Source: an endosymbiont of Escarpia spicata
Lineage (GTDB): Bacteria; Pseudomonadota; Gammaproteobacteria; Chromatiales; Chromatiaceae
DNA: 64,000 nucleotides
Assembly: GCA_003349915.1 (NCBI GenBank)
Contig: QFXE01000008.1
Coordinates: forward strand, 248,001 to 312,000
Direction: 5' to 3'
Positions 47,402-55,832 of this stretch are shown in pieces. A model generated the notes under the pieces. It ran no database searches and was not told where the DNA came from. It saw only the letters and a list, made by a program, of their open reading frames with translations. Every line of letters begins with the position of its first letter. Within the stretch, counting starts at the first letter, position 1. The position numbers were made by a program, and so were the translations under genes.

Positions 47402-48961
47402 TCAGTGCCGGAAGTGGCGCATGCCGGTAAAGACCATGGCCATGCCGTGTTCGTTCGCGGCAGCGATTGCCTCGTCATCGCGCATGGAGCCACCGGGTTG
47501 GATCACTGCGGCGATACCTGCCTCTGCAGCGCTGTCGATGCCGTCCCGGAAGGGGAAGAAGGCGTCGGATGCCATCACGGAACCCTTCACTTCCAGGCCG
47601 GCATGTTCCGCTTTAATGCCGGCGATGCGGGCGGAGTTGATGCGGCTCATCTGACCAGCGCCGACACCGATGGTCATGCCGTCCCTGCCGTAGACGATGG
47701 CGTTGGACTTGACGAACTTGGCGACGCGCCAGGTAAAGAGCAGATCACGCATCTCCTCATCGGTGGGCTGGCGTTCGGTGACGACCTTGATCTCGTTGGT
47801 GAGTTGCAGGTCGGCGTCCTGTACCAGCAGACCGCCGTTGACGCGCTTGAACTCGGTGCGGTGCAGTGCTTCGACATTCCACTCGCCACACTCCAGCAGG
47901 CGCACATTTTTCTTGCTGCTGACCGCTTCGATGGCTGCGGCGGAGAGTTTGGGCGCGATGATCACCTCGACGAACTGCCGGTCGACGATGGCCTGGGCAG
48001 TCTCGCCATCCAGTTCGCCGTTGAAGGCGATGATGCCGCCGAAGGCGGATTCCGGATCGGTGCTGTAGGCGCGATCATAGGCTTCGAGCAGATTGTCGCC
48101 GAAGGCCACGCCGCAGGGGTTGGCGTGCTTGACGATGACGCAGGCTGGACCCTCATCAAAATTCTTTACGCACTCCAGGGCCGCGTCGGTATCACCGATG
48201 TTGTTGTAGGAGAGCTCCTTGCCCTGGATCTGTTTAGCGGTGGCGATGCACGCCTCTTCGACCTTGTGTTCAACGAAGAAGGCCGCCTTTTGGTGCGGAT
48301 TCTCGCCGTAGCGCATGGTCTGCACCTGCTTGAACTGCATGGAAAAGGTGCGGGGGAAATCCGCTACCTCTTCGCCGGTGCGAGCGCCCAGGTAGTTGGC
48401 GATGGCTGCATCGTAGCGGGCGGTGTGTTCGAAAGTCTTTACCGCCAGGTCAAAACGGGTGGCAGCCGAGATATCCCCGTCGTTGCCGTCCATCTCCTCC
48501 AGAACCCGCGCATAGTCTGCGGCGTCCACCACCACGGTGACGTCCTTGTGGTTCTTGGCGGCGGCGCGAAGCATGGTGGGACCGCCGATGTCGATATTCT
48601 CGATGGCGGTCGGCAGATCGCAGTCGGGATTGGCCACGGTTTGCTCAAAGGGGTAGAGGTTGACCACGATCAGATCGATATTGCCGATACCGTTTTCTTT
48701 CATTACCAGGTCGTCGGTGCCCCGCCGGCCGAGAATGCCGCCGTGAATCTTGGGGTGCAGGGTCTTGACCCGCCCATCCATCATCTCCGGGAAGCCGGTG
48801 TATTCGGAGACCTCGATGACAGGGACATTGTTGTCGGTAAGCAGCTTGGCAGTGCCGCCGGTGGAGAGGATTTCAACGTTTTTTTCGGCCAGGCTGCGGG
48901 CGAATTCCACGATGCCGGTCTTATCGGAAACGCTGATCAGGGCGCGGGTAATCGAAGACAT
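47402..48961 (-). CDS. purH: Bifunctional AICAR transformylase / IMP cyclohydrolase
   Basis: Last two steps of IMP synthesis. 519 residues: an N-terminal MGS-like cyclohydrolase domain ([43 protein letters not shown]) and a C-terminal AICAR transformylase domain with [28 protein letters not shown], and [14 protein letters not shown]. It follows fis on the same strand after a 180-base spacer containing a GTAGG palindrome. The order dusB-fis-purH is conserved in gammaproteobacteria. Confidence 0.97.
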   Translation of the reverse strand: MSSITRALISVSDKTGIVEFARSLAEKNVEILSTGGTAKLLTDNNVPVIEVSEYTGFPEMMDGRVKTLHPKIHGGILGRRGTDDLVMKENGIGNIDLIVVNLYPFEQTVANPDCDLPTAIENIDIGGPTMLRAAAKNHKDVTVVVDAADYARVLEEMDGNDGDISAATRFDLAVKTFEHTARYDAAIANYLGARTGEEVADFPRTFSMQFKQVQTMRYGENPHQKAAFFVEHKVEEACIATAKQIQGKELSYNNIGDTDAALECVKNFDEGPACVIVKHANPCGVAFGDNLLEAYDRAYSTDPESAFGGIIAFNGELDGETAQAIVDRQFVEVIIAPKLSAAAIEAVSSKKNVRLLECGEWNVEALHRTEFKRVNGGLLVQDADLQLTNEIKVVTERQPTDEEMRDLLFTWRVAKFVKSNAIVYGRDGMTIGVGAGQMSRINSARIAGIKAEHAGLEVKGSVMASDAFFPFRDGIDSAAEAGIAAVIQPGGSMRDDEAIAAANEHGMAMVFTGMRHFRH

Positions 48962-49036
48962 GATAGGTCTATCCGTTTGTTTGGAAGGTTAATGAAAGGG
49001 TAACTATTTATTCACCAGGGCGTCTTGAAGATAATG

Positions 49037-49110
49037 TGTAGGATGCGGTGAGTGAAACGAACCGCATCGATTGCGCCAGATGCGCATCGCTACGCTCAGC
49101 ACATCCTACA
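49037..49110. repeat. TGTAGGATGCGGT palindrome between fis and purH
   Basis: It opens TGTAGGATGCGGT, has an inner arm ACCGCATC, and closes GATGCGCATCGC...CATCCTACA. It is another member of the GTAGG family with a different stem. It separates the dusB-fis transcript from purH. Confidence 0.75.
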
Positions 49111-49141
49111 TTTCGTTGTTTACGGGACAATATCGGCGGGT

Positions 49142-49438
49142 TCAATCCAGGTCGTAGAGCGAGAGTTTTTTGCGTAACGTGCTGCGGCTGATACCGAGAA
49201 TAGCGGCTGCGCGGGTCTGGTTTCCACCGGCATATTCCATGACGCTCTTCAACAGAGGCGCCTCAACTTCATTCATCACCATGCGGTAGAGGTTGCTTGT
49301 ACCGTGCCCGTCGAGATGGCTGAAATAGCGTTGCATCGCGTCTTGCACGCAGTGACGTAGAGGCTCGCTTTTTTTGCTGTGCGTGACTGTCAGTGTGGAA
49401 TCACTGTCACTCCGGAACATACCTGCTTCCATATTCAT
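49142..49438 (-). CDS. fis: DNA-binding protein Fis
   Basis: 98-residue nucleoid-associated protein, same length as E. coli Fis. The C-terminal helix-turn-helix GGNQTRAAAILGISRSTLRKKLSLY is highly conserved (quoted here in part: NQTRAAAILGISRSTLRKK). The N-terminal beta-hairpin is shorter on recognisable motifs. Its ATG overlaps the dusB stop by 4 bases (ATGA), the classical dusB-fis operon, so fis translation is coupled to dusB. Confidence 0.97.
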   Translation of the reverse strand: MNMEAGMFRSDSDSTLTVTHSKKSEPLRHCVQDAMQRYFSHLDGHGTSNLYRMVMNEVEAPLLKSVMEYAGGNQTRAAAILGISRSTLRKKLSLYDLD

Positions 49439-50421
49439 GCCGCCAAGCTCCCCGTGCTTGTCTTACTATCGAAAAAACCGTGGATAAGCTGCAGTTGCTC
49501 GTCCGCTGATTCCGAGTCATTTATCGTTTTTCTAAACTCAGCGCTGCCTCTATGGGCTTTGCTGTACCACGCAATATGCTTGCGGGCAATGCGAACACCC
49601 TGATGTTCCCCATAGAAATCATAGAGTGTCTGCAGGTGTTCCAACAGTAATGCCTTCACCCAAGAGGGGGAGGGCTCGGCCAGCTTTTCGCCGGTCTTCA
49701 AATAGTGATCGATCTCGCGAAAGATCCAGGGTCTTCCCTGGGCCGCCCGGCCGATCATGATTCCGTCAGCACCGGTTGCCTCAAGCACTTTATGTGCTTT
49801 CTCCGGTGTTCTAATATCCCCATTCGCAATCACCGGGATGGTGACTGACTCTTTGATGGCGCGGATGGTGTCGTATTCCGCGTCACCCGAAAATTTGCAG
49901 GCTCTGGTACGGCCATGGGCCGCCAGCGCCTGTATGCCCGCCGCTTCAGCGATCTGAGCAATGCGCACCCCATTTCGGTTCTGCTGATCCCATCCGGTGC
50001 GGATCTTCAGCGTTACCGGCACCTCGACGGCAGCAACCGTTGCCTGCAGTATGTCATCGACCAGGGCTTCATCCTGCAGCAGAGCCGAGCCCGCCGACGC
50101 CTTACAAACCTTTTTTGCCGGGCAACCCATATTGATATCGATGATCTGGGCGCCATTGGCGACGTTTGCCCGTGCCGCCTTCGCCATCGTTTGTGGATCA
50201 GATCCGAGGATCTGCACCGCAATGGGGCCGGTCTCCCCCTCGTGATCGAGTCGCCGCAGCGTTTTACGGCTGCCCCAGAGCGATGAGTCGGCTGAAACCA
50301 TCTCGGAAACAGCAAGCCCTGCGCCATGCCGCCGGCAAAGCTGGCGGAAGGGTCGATCAGTCACTCCGGCCATCGGCGCCAACAGGAGATTGTTTTCCAG
50401 CCTGTAGGGTCCGATGCGCAT
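49435..50421 (-). CDS. dusB: tRNA-dihydrouridine synthase B
   Basis: FMN-dependent reduction of uridine in the tRNA D-loop. 328 residues in a TIM barrel: LLAPMAGVTDRPFRQL, INMGCPAKKVCKASAGSAL with the catalytic Cys, TLKIRTGWD, AAHGRTRACKFSG, IANGDI, and GIMIGRAAQGRPWIF. First gene of dusB-fis. In many relatives the gene upstream is the DUF3426 protein of the accC-prmA operon; here those are about 10 kb away across an inserted island. Confidence 0.97.
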   Translation of the reverse strand: MRIGPYRLENNLLLAPMAGVTDRPFRQLCRRHGAGLAVSEMVSADSSLWGSRKTLRRLDHEGETGPIAVQILGSDPQTMAKAARANVANGAQIIDINMGCPAKKVCKASAGSALLQDEALVDDILQATVAAVEVPVTLKIRTGWDQQNRNGVRIAQIAEAAGIQALAAHGRTRACKFSGDAEYDTIRAIKESVTIPVIANGDIRTPEKAHKVLEATGADGIMIGRAAQGRPWIFREIDHYLKTGEKLAEPSPSWVKALLLEHLQTLYDFYGEHQGVRIARKHIAWYSKAHRGSAEFRKTINDSESADEQLQLIHGFFDSKTSTGSLAA

Positions 50422-50754
50422 ATCGACGACGAGATCGAGTCCGAAAATCGAGGGGAAAGGCGATAGATAATAGCGCCATTTTCAGGGTGAATCAAAGGTT
50501 CATGGATATTTTTTTGATTATTGCTACAGTGGTAAAAATGCAACAAAGTTGGCAGTGATCGATTTTCTGCGTCATAATTTACCAGGCCTGTTAACACTAT
50601 GCGGATGCCTAGCAGTTCATTAGTCCGATAGCTCTGCTCTTTGTCCGTAACGGGTTGACATCTAGGGGTTAAATTCATACTCTGAACTGCGTCATGTAAT
50701 ACACACTTGGGAAGCATTCTTCCCTCAATTGATATGGATGAAGCGCTTCGTCAG

Positions 50755-51073
50755 CGGGCGCGCAAGGAGCATAAATTACTCATCGAGTTGCGCTGCAATC
50801 CCCCCCCAAACCAGTTAAGTGGAACAAGATCGAACATCGTTTGTTCTGCCACATCACGCGCAGCTGGCAAGGCGCTTCGCTGAAAAGTCACGAGACCGTA
50901 GTTAATTTTTTTGGCCCTATGAAAACCAAAAAAGGCGAGGAAATTCACGCCGGGTTTGGCGAAAGCCAGTTACGAAAAATCGAAGAGGACCAGTGATGGC
51001 TGATATACAGAAGCACGAATTAAACGCGGCACATTTCATGACGAATGGGATTGCCAAATCGTGTCTATAAGAA
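50755..51073 (+). pseudogene. ISAzo13-type transposase remnant (C-terminal part, frameshifted)
   Basis: Translating pieces in different frames gives RARKEHKLLIELRCNPPP, then (from 50820) WNKIEHRLFCHITRSW and continuing GASLKSHETVVN, then (from 51034) FHDEWDCQI. These match the C-terminal blocks of ISAzo13-family transposases, where the consensus is close to HFPPGTSKWNKIEHRLF and ends FHxEWNY. At least two frame changes separate them and no N-terminal part is present, so it is a dead fragment. It lies at the dusB side of the 51-61 kb island. Confidence 0.75.
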
Positions 51074-51112
51074 AAACTAACAATCAGTAACTTCACTTTT
51101 TGCAGGTTCTTC

Positions 51113-52552
51113 ATGGTTAATTTCCGCATCTCCCAGCACCCGGTAAAAGCGTTGTTGTGTCTCTTGGTACTGATGGCCGGGACTCTCCCGAGCATGTCAT
51201 CCTGGGGAGCCTTGACCGTCGAAGCACCGAAACCGGGGCAGTTTCGCGCGCCGTTCGACAAGCGTCGCGGAATTCACAGCTATGCCGATCTTGTGGACGC
51301 AACGGTTGGCGCCATTGTCCGTATCAATAATTGGCAGAAGGTTGAACACAAAGATAAAAAGACAAAGAAGAAAGAGTATCGTCTAGAACCGGCGAGTCTT
51401 GGCTCCGGCGCATTCTTCGATGCAACGCGGCGTCTGGCGGTCACCAACCACCATGTGGTCGAAGGCGCCGAAAAGCTGACCGTGCTTCTATCCGACGGGC
51501 GCGAGGTTCCGGCACGCCTGGTCGGTGCTGACAAGATGACGGATATCGCCGTCGTGCAACTCAATGAGTCCCCCGCGCAGGCGCTGAATTTCGTCGATTC
51601 CTCGACCGTCAGGACAGGCGACGTGGTGTTCGCGGCCGGCTCGCCTGTCGGACTCGATTTCTCGTACTCCATGGGAATCGTCAGTGCGACCCAGAGAAGC
51701 CTGGGGAAAGGCGGAGTCGAGGCGTTCATCCAAACGGACGCGGCAATCAACGGGGGAAACAGCGGGGGTCCGTTGCTGGACACTGCCGGCCGCATTGTTG
51801 GGATCAACACACTGGAACTCGCGAAAAAAGGGAAACGCACTATCGATGGCATCGGTTTCGCAGTGCCCTCCGATATCGTGGTCCGGGTGATTGAGCGTTT
51901 GATCGAGAACGGGCGTCTGCGCCGGGCCTACCATGGGTTGGAGAAAGGCGCCTCCCTCGCCAAATTGATGGCTGATAAATCTGTTCGCAAAATACTGCTT
52001 AAAGAGTTGAAGGTGTCCGTCGACAGTGGTGTTTTTGTCATGGAGATCAAGCCCGGCTCGCCGTTCTTCAATGCGGGAATCCGAAAAGGCGATATCATCA
52101 CGGGAGCCGGGGAAGAGCGCATCGATAATCTCCATGATATTGTGAATTTCGTGTCTATGGTCGAGGTCGACAACCGCTATCCGCTGGTCTTCATGCGCGA
52201 TGGCGCTCCCCACCGTGCATACCTCTCGTTTTCAGCCAGGCACGAGTTGAAACCGAAAGGGAAGACGAAGCAGTACCTCCAGTTCACCCACCACTTTCAT
52301 GCAGTGTTCACCGAGCAACCGAAACGCTTTGACCGAAGTGATACCTGCAGGGGCGTCTCGGTCGCCTACGTCGACGAAAAGAAGGCGGTCGGGAAGAACC
52401 GGCTTCGGGTTGGGGATATCGTCACGGCCGTGGACAGTAAAGGAATCCACGATCTTCAGACCCTGGACAAGAGCTTGAACGGCCGGCGCCTCGAGGTTCC
52501 GGTCGTCCTTTGCCGCAAAGATCGAAAGATGACACTTTCCCTCGTCCCGTGA
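51113..52552 (+). CDS. Deg/HtrA-type periplasmic serine protease with two PDZ-like domains
   Basis: 479 residues. Signal peptide (ALLCLLVLMAGTLPSMSSWG), then a trypsin-like domain with catalytic His in VTNHHVVEG (about 115), Asp in TDIAVVQL (about 145) and Ser in NGGNSGGPLL (about 221), then a PDZ domain near 315-375 (FVMEIKPGSPFFNAGIRKGD) and a second, weaker PDZ-like region at the C-terminus (LRVGDIVTAVDSKGIHDL). Unlike DegP there is a long lysine-rich insert (KDKKTKKK) before the His motif. It is the first gene of the island, 96 bases before the vWA gene and on the same strand, so it may process or guard envelope partners. Confidence 0.85.
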   Translation: MVNFRISQHPVKALLCLLVLMAGTLPSMSSWGALTVEAPKPGQFRAPFDKRRGIHSYADLVDATVGAIVRINNWQKVEHKDKKTKKKEYRLEPASLGSGAFFDATRRLAVTNHHVVEGAEKLTVLLSDGREVPARLVGADKMTDIAVVQLNESPAQALNFVDSSTVRTGDVVFAAGSPVGLDFSYSMGIVSATQRSLGKGGVEAFIQTDAAINGGNSGGPLLDTAGRIVGINTLELAKKGKRTIDGIGFAVPSDIVVRVIERLIENGRLRRAYHGLEKGASLAKLMADKSVRKILLKELKVSVDSGVFVMEIKPGSPFFNAGIRKGDIITGAGEERIDNLHDIVNFVSMVEVDNRYPLVFMRDGAPHRAYLSFSARHELKPKGKTKQYLQFTHHFHAVFTEQPKRFDRSDTCRGVSVAYVDEKKAVGKNRLRVGDIVTAVDSKGIHDLQTLDKSLNGRRLEVPVVLCRKDRKMTLSLVP

Positions 52553-52648
52553 AACCCGTTTGGATGGGGCAGGGCGATCCAGGTGTCTGGAATCAGGCGG
52601 CCAGAGGTTTAGACGCGTTATAAAATTATTTCAAATCGGGGAGATACA

Positions 52649-55060
52649 ATGCGAAGGAAATCGAAAGCAGAGGGGAAGGGTGTGGCCTGGCTGAGGTCCG
52701 TTGCCGTCGCGGCCGTCCTGGTGTTTTTCGTTGGTGGGGCGAGTCTTGCTGCGGAAAAGGAGGGCGACGCGGGCGCGCAGACTGCACCGTCGACCCCGCA
52801 ATCAGGGGAAACTTTGAAGGAGCCGGCGCTACCGGGCGAAACAGCCCCGAAGAACGGCGCCTTGGTACCTGAGCAGCTCCCGCCGAAGGAGCCTGTCCCC
52901 CCGGCTGGCGGTACCGCCAACTCCGGACAGGACGGGGCGGAAGCGGCGCCTGGAGATACGGATGTGCAACGGAAAACCGAAACCGGTGGTGGTGCGGCTG
53001 AGAGCCAGAAGCGCGTGGCCGGCGACGATCCGACTTTCGTGCCGTCCGGCATTACCTGCGCGGGTGGGCGCACACCCTGCATCGTCGATCAGACGGCGCA
53101 GGCGTTGAGAATCATTACGCGAACCGCAACGCCTCTTTATGCTGATGCGGACGAGAAGGGGACGATCCGCTCCGACGCCGTCGCGGCCTTCCAGCCGACG
53201 TTCGTCTTTGAGCGCAAGGATCTTGATTTCTCCGATCCGGTCGCGCCGAAGGGATGGTATCGGGTCGGCTACACTGCGACGACCCCGATCGGCTGGATGA
53301 AAGCGGCCGATGTTATGGAGTGGCGTCAAGCTCTGCTTGTTGCCTTTCTGCATCCGGGCACGGGGACCGATCGCCGCATGCCGGTCCTGCAATTCGAAAC
53401 CAGAGAGGCTCTCAAGGAAGGGGTGGTGCGGGCGAATGACCGCGTGGGCCGGGCCAAAGCGCTCTACGACACTCTGTCGGCGTCGAAGAAACCAGCCGGC
53501 GTGATCGCCACGGAGCCCCCTGAGTTCATCGATATCGATGACAGGTTCTATCTCATGCCCATCCTGGAATGGGAGGCGGAACCCCGCTATGAGGATTCCC
53601 ACTATCTTCGTATCATGAACGCTGTACCGGGCAGCCGCGCAGAGCCGGGTGAAGGGACCCTTGAAGATTCCGAGGTCTTGAAAGAACCTCTTCGCCGGGA
53701 TGGCCGCGACATCAAGGACCTGCGGGTCGATATCAAGTTTGTGATCGATATGACCGGCAGTATGCAACCTTATATTGATCAGGTTGCCGAAGCAGCGGGC
53801 AAATTGGCGAGTAGGATCGAGAATGGCAGTCCCGGTGACTTCGCCAAGTTCGGTCTGATCGGGTTCCGGGACAGTGTGGAGATAAGCCCTGGTTTGAAGT
53901 GGACGACCAAGAACTTTACCCCGGAACTGGTCGACGCGGGCGGGCTGAGCGACTTGCTGAAAAACGGCGGCCAACCGTTGGCGGCCGATGTGACGAGCGA
54001 CGAATGGCGCGAAGATGTTTTTGCGGGCGTACGGCTGGCCTTGCAAAGCCCCTGGTCGACCGAGTCCAATGAGGACGGCAATGTGCGCCGGGTGATCGTG
54101 TTGATCGGCGACGCGAGCGGCCATGAAGCCGACTCCACGAAGAGTTCCACAGGCATGACGCCCGAACACCTTCGGCAAATTGCCAACCAGTCGAACACGC
54201 TGATCTCGACTTACTACCTCAAGGATGGTGTAGCCGCTGCCGATTGGCCGGTGGGAATCGAGCAGTTCTCCATCCTGGGCCGCAATCAGTCAAGCGAGGC
54301 TGACGGGAAGCTAGGCTCGCACGAGATCGAGGTCACCCGGATAGGGGAACTTTCCTTTCAGTTCGACAGCATTGCAAAAGTCGTCGAGGAGCTGGGCAAA
54401 CTCGTCGCCGCCGGCAACAACAAAGGCGCCAAGGGGTTCGCCAAGGATGGCCAGGCGCTGCCCCGCAGCGAGGTTCCCAAAGGCGTCGACAAGGACTCAG
54501 CCGAGGCCGGCGCCGCGGTGATTGAGAATGTCTTCCGGGCCGCCGTGATTGAGTATCTTGGGTCCGATGGCGCTCCCGGCAAGGATTTCATGGCCTGGGT
54601 TCATGACTTTGATCTTCAGGACTCGTTCACGCAACGCCTTGAAATCCGCGTTCTGGTATCCCGGCAGGTCATGGATAACATCATCCGGCAGACACAAACC
54701 ATCTACGATGCGATGGTCACCGCGAAACAAGCCCGGATGGATTTCTACACCGCGCTGCAATCTGTGTCGGCACAAACCGCGCTCGGGCAGGATGTCACTG
54801 CGGATGCCACGCTCGGCGAACAGGGTTTTCTGCCTAAATGGGTGTCGGCTCTTCCCTATCGAAGCGAGGTTCTTGGCTTGAAGCCCAGGGCATTGGCTGA
54901 AATGTCGGAGACCGACAAACACCTGTTCGAAGCGCGTCTAAAATCCAAGTTGAAGAGTTACCAGGACATTTTCAATAACTCAGGACGTTGGATCGAACTG
55001 GACGAAGGCGGAGATGACCTTCAGAAGGTGACTGCCCTGCCCTTGACATTACTGCCGTGA
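52649..55060 (+). CDS. Exported vWA protein resembling the periplasmic part of PpkA
   Basis: 803 residues with a GGGGAG Shine-Dalgarno. A signal peptide or anchor (VAVAAVLVFFVGGASLAA) is followed by a Pro/Ala/Gly-rich linker to about 125, an SH3-like segment (GWYRVGYTATTPIGWMKAADV, about 190-225; only part quoted: WYRVGYTATTPIGWMK), and a von Willebrand A domain whose MIDAS reads VIDMTGSMQPYI near residue 366. The T6SS kinase PpkA has an N-terminal cytoplasmic kinase, a membrane helix and a periplasmic vWA part of this kind. Here no kinase motifs exist, so only the sensor half is made. Downstream TagT-, TagS- and TagR-like genes support the comparison, since TagQRST act with PpkA in Pseudomonas aeruginosa. 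Confidence 0.75.
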   Translation: MRRKSKAEGKGVAWLRSVAVAAVLVFFVGGASLAAEKEGDAGAQTAPSTPQSGETLKEPALPGETAPKNGALVPEQLPPKEPVPPAGGTANSGQDGAEAAPGDTDVQRKTETGGGAAESQKRVAGDDPTFVPSGITCAGGRTPCIVDQTAQALRIITRTATPLYADADEKGTIRSDAVAAFQPTFVFERKDLDFSDPVAPKGWYRVGYTATTPIGWMKAADVMEWRQALLVAFLHPGTGTDRRMPVLQFETREALKEGVVRANDRVGRAKALYDTLSASKKPAGVIATEPPEFIDIDDRFYLMPILEWEAEPRYEDSHYLRIMNAVPGSRAEPGEGTLEDSEVLKEPLRRDGRDIKDLRVDIKFVIDMTGSMQPYIDQVAEAAGKLASRIENGSPGDFAKFGLIGFRDSVEISPGLKWTTKNFTPELVDAGGLSDLLKNGGQPLAADVTSDEWREDVFAGVRLALQSPWSTESNEDGNVRRVIVLIGDASGHEADSTKSSTGMTPEHLRQIANQSNTLISTYYLKDGVAAADWPVGIEQFSILGRNQSSEADGKLGSHEIEVTRIGELSFQFDSIAKVVEELGKLVAAGNNKGAKGFAKDGQALPRSEVPKGVDKDSAEAGAAVIENVFRAAVIEYLGSDGAPGKDFMAWVHDFDLQDSFTQRLEIRVLVSRQVMDNIIRQTQTIYDAMVTAKQARMDFYTALQSVSAQTALGQDVTADATLGEQGFLPKWVSALPYRSEVLGLKPRALAEMSETDKHLFEARLKSKLKSYQDIFNNSGRWIELDEGGDDLQKVTALPLTLLP

Positions 55061-55070
55061 TTACGGGGCC

Positions 55071-55832
55071 ATGACTTCGGACATCGTCAGGCTTCGCGAT
55101 GTAAAACGGTACCGGGGAGGCGGCGAGCGGACCTTCGAGCTGGTCGTCCCAGAACTGCGTATCGAACGCGGCCGCTTCGTGGCCTTGGTCGGAGCGAGCG
55201 GTTCGGGCAAGAGTACGCTCCTGGATCTGTTGGGTCTCGTCCTAAGGCCCAGTGCGGGCGGGACGTTCCTGTTCTCGCCGGATGGAGAAGGTGTCGGCAC
55301 TGTTGATATCGTCGAAACCTGGCGGCAGGGTAACGACGATCCGCTGGCCGCCTTGCGTCGACGCTCGATCGGCTACGTTTTGCAAACCGGGGGTCTGATC
55401 CCGTTCCTGGATGTGTCCCACAATATCGGGCTGCCGCTGCGCCTGCTTGGGCGGAAGCCCGAGGGCCGGACGATCTCCGCAGCCCTTGAGCGTTTAGGCC
55501 TTGGGGGGTACGAAGAAAAGATGCCGTCAACGCTTTCCGGCGGTGAGCGCCAACGGGTGGCGATCCTGCGTGCCTTGGCTCATGGTCCCGCGATGGTGCT
55601 GGCCGATGAGCCGACGGCCGCCCTCGACCGGGAACGGGCCCGGCATGTGGTCGAGCATTTTCGTGAACTGGCGCAAGCTCAAGGGACCGCGATCGTGATG
55701 GTGACCCATGACGAGCAATTGGTGTCGGGCCTCGCTGATATGGTGGTGCGTTTCAATCGTGTCTCGACGCCCGATCACGCGGGCACTATTCGTTATATCA
55801 GCGATGTGACGGCAGGAGATTTCGTGCAGTGA
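55071..55832 (+). CDS. TagT-like ABC transporter ATPase (LolD/MacB class)
   Basis: 253 residues. Walker A GASGSGKST (about 43), Q-loop in YVLQTGGLIPF, ABC signature LSGGERQR (about 157), Walker B MVLADEPTAALD, and H-loop VTHDE. The class is that of LolD/MacB ATPases paired with FtsX-like permeases. It starts 10 bases after the vWA gene and its stop overlaps the permease start (GTGA). By order and partners it corresponds to TagT of the T6SS threonine phosphorylation pathway; a lipoprotein exporter is the alternative. Confidence 0.8.
   Translation: MTSDIVRLRDVKRYRGGGERTFELVVPELRIERGRFVALVGASGSGKSTLLDLLGLVLRPSAGGTFLFSPDGEGVGTVDIVETWRQGNDDPLAALRRRSIGYVLQTGGLIPFLDVSHNIGLPLRLLGRKPEGRTISAALERLGLGGYEEKMPSTLSGGERQRVAILRALAHGPAMVLADEPTAALDRERARHVVEHFRELAQAQGTAIVMVTHDEQLVSGLADMVVRFNRVSTPDHAGTIRYISDVTAGDFVQ

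Noticed and set aside
47405-49003. A 532-residue open frame on the plus strand across purH
   Set aside because: It is the antisense shadow of purH, which has full family motifs on the minus strand; the antisense translation has no family resemblance and no start signal.
52829-54178. A 449-residue open frame on the minus strand inside the vWA gene
   Set aside because: It is a shadow caused by high GC codon use; it is Arg/His/Gly rich and the plus-strand frame carries the vWA MIDAS.
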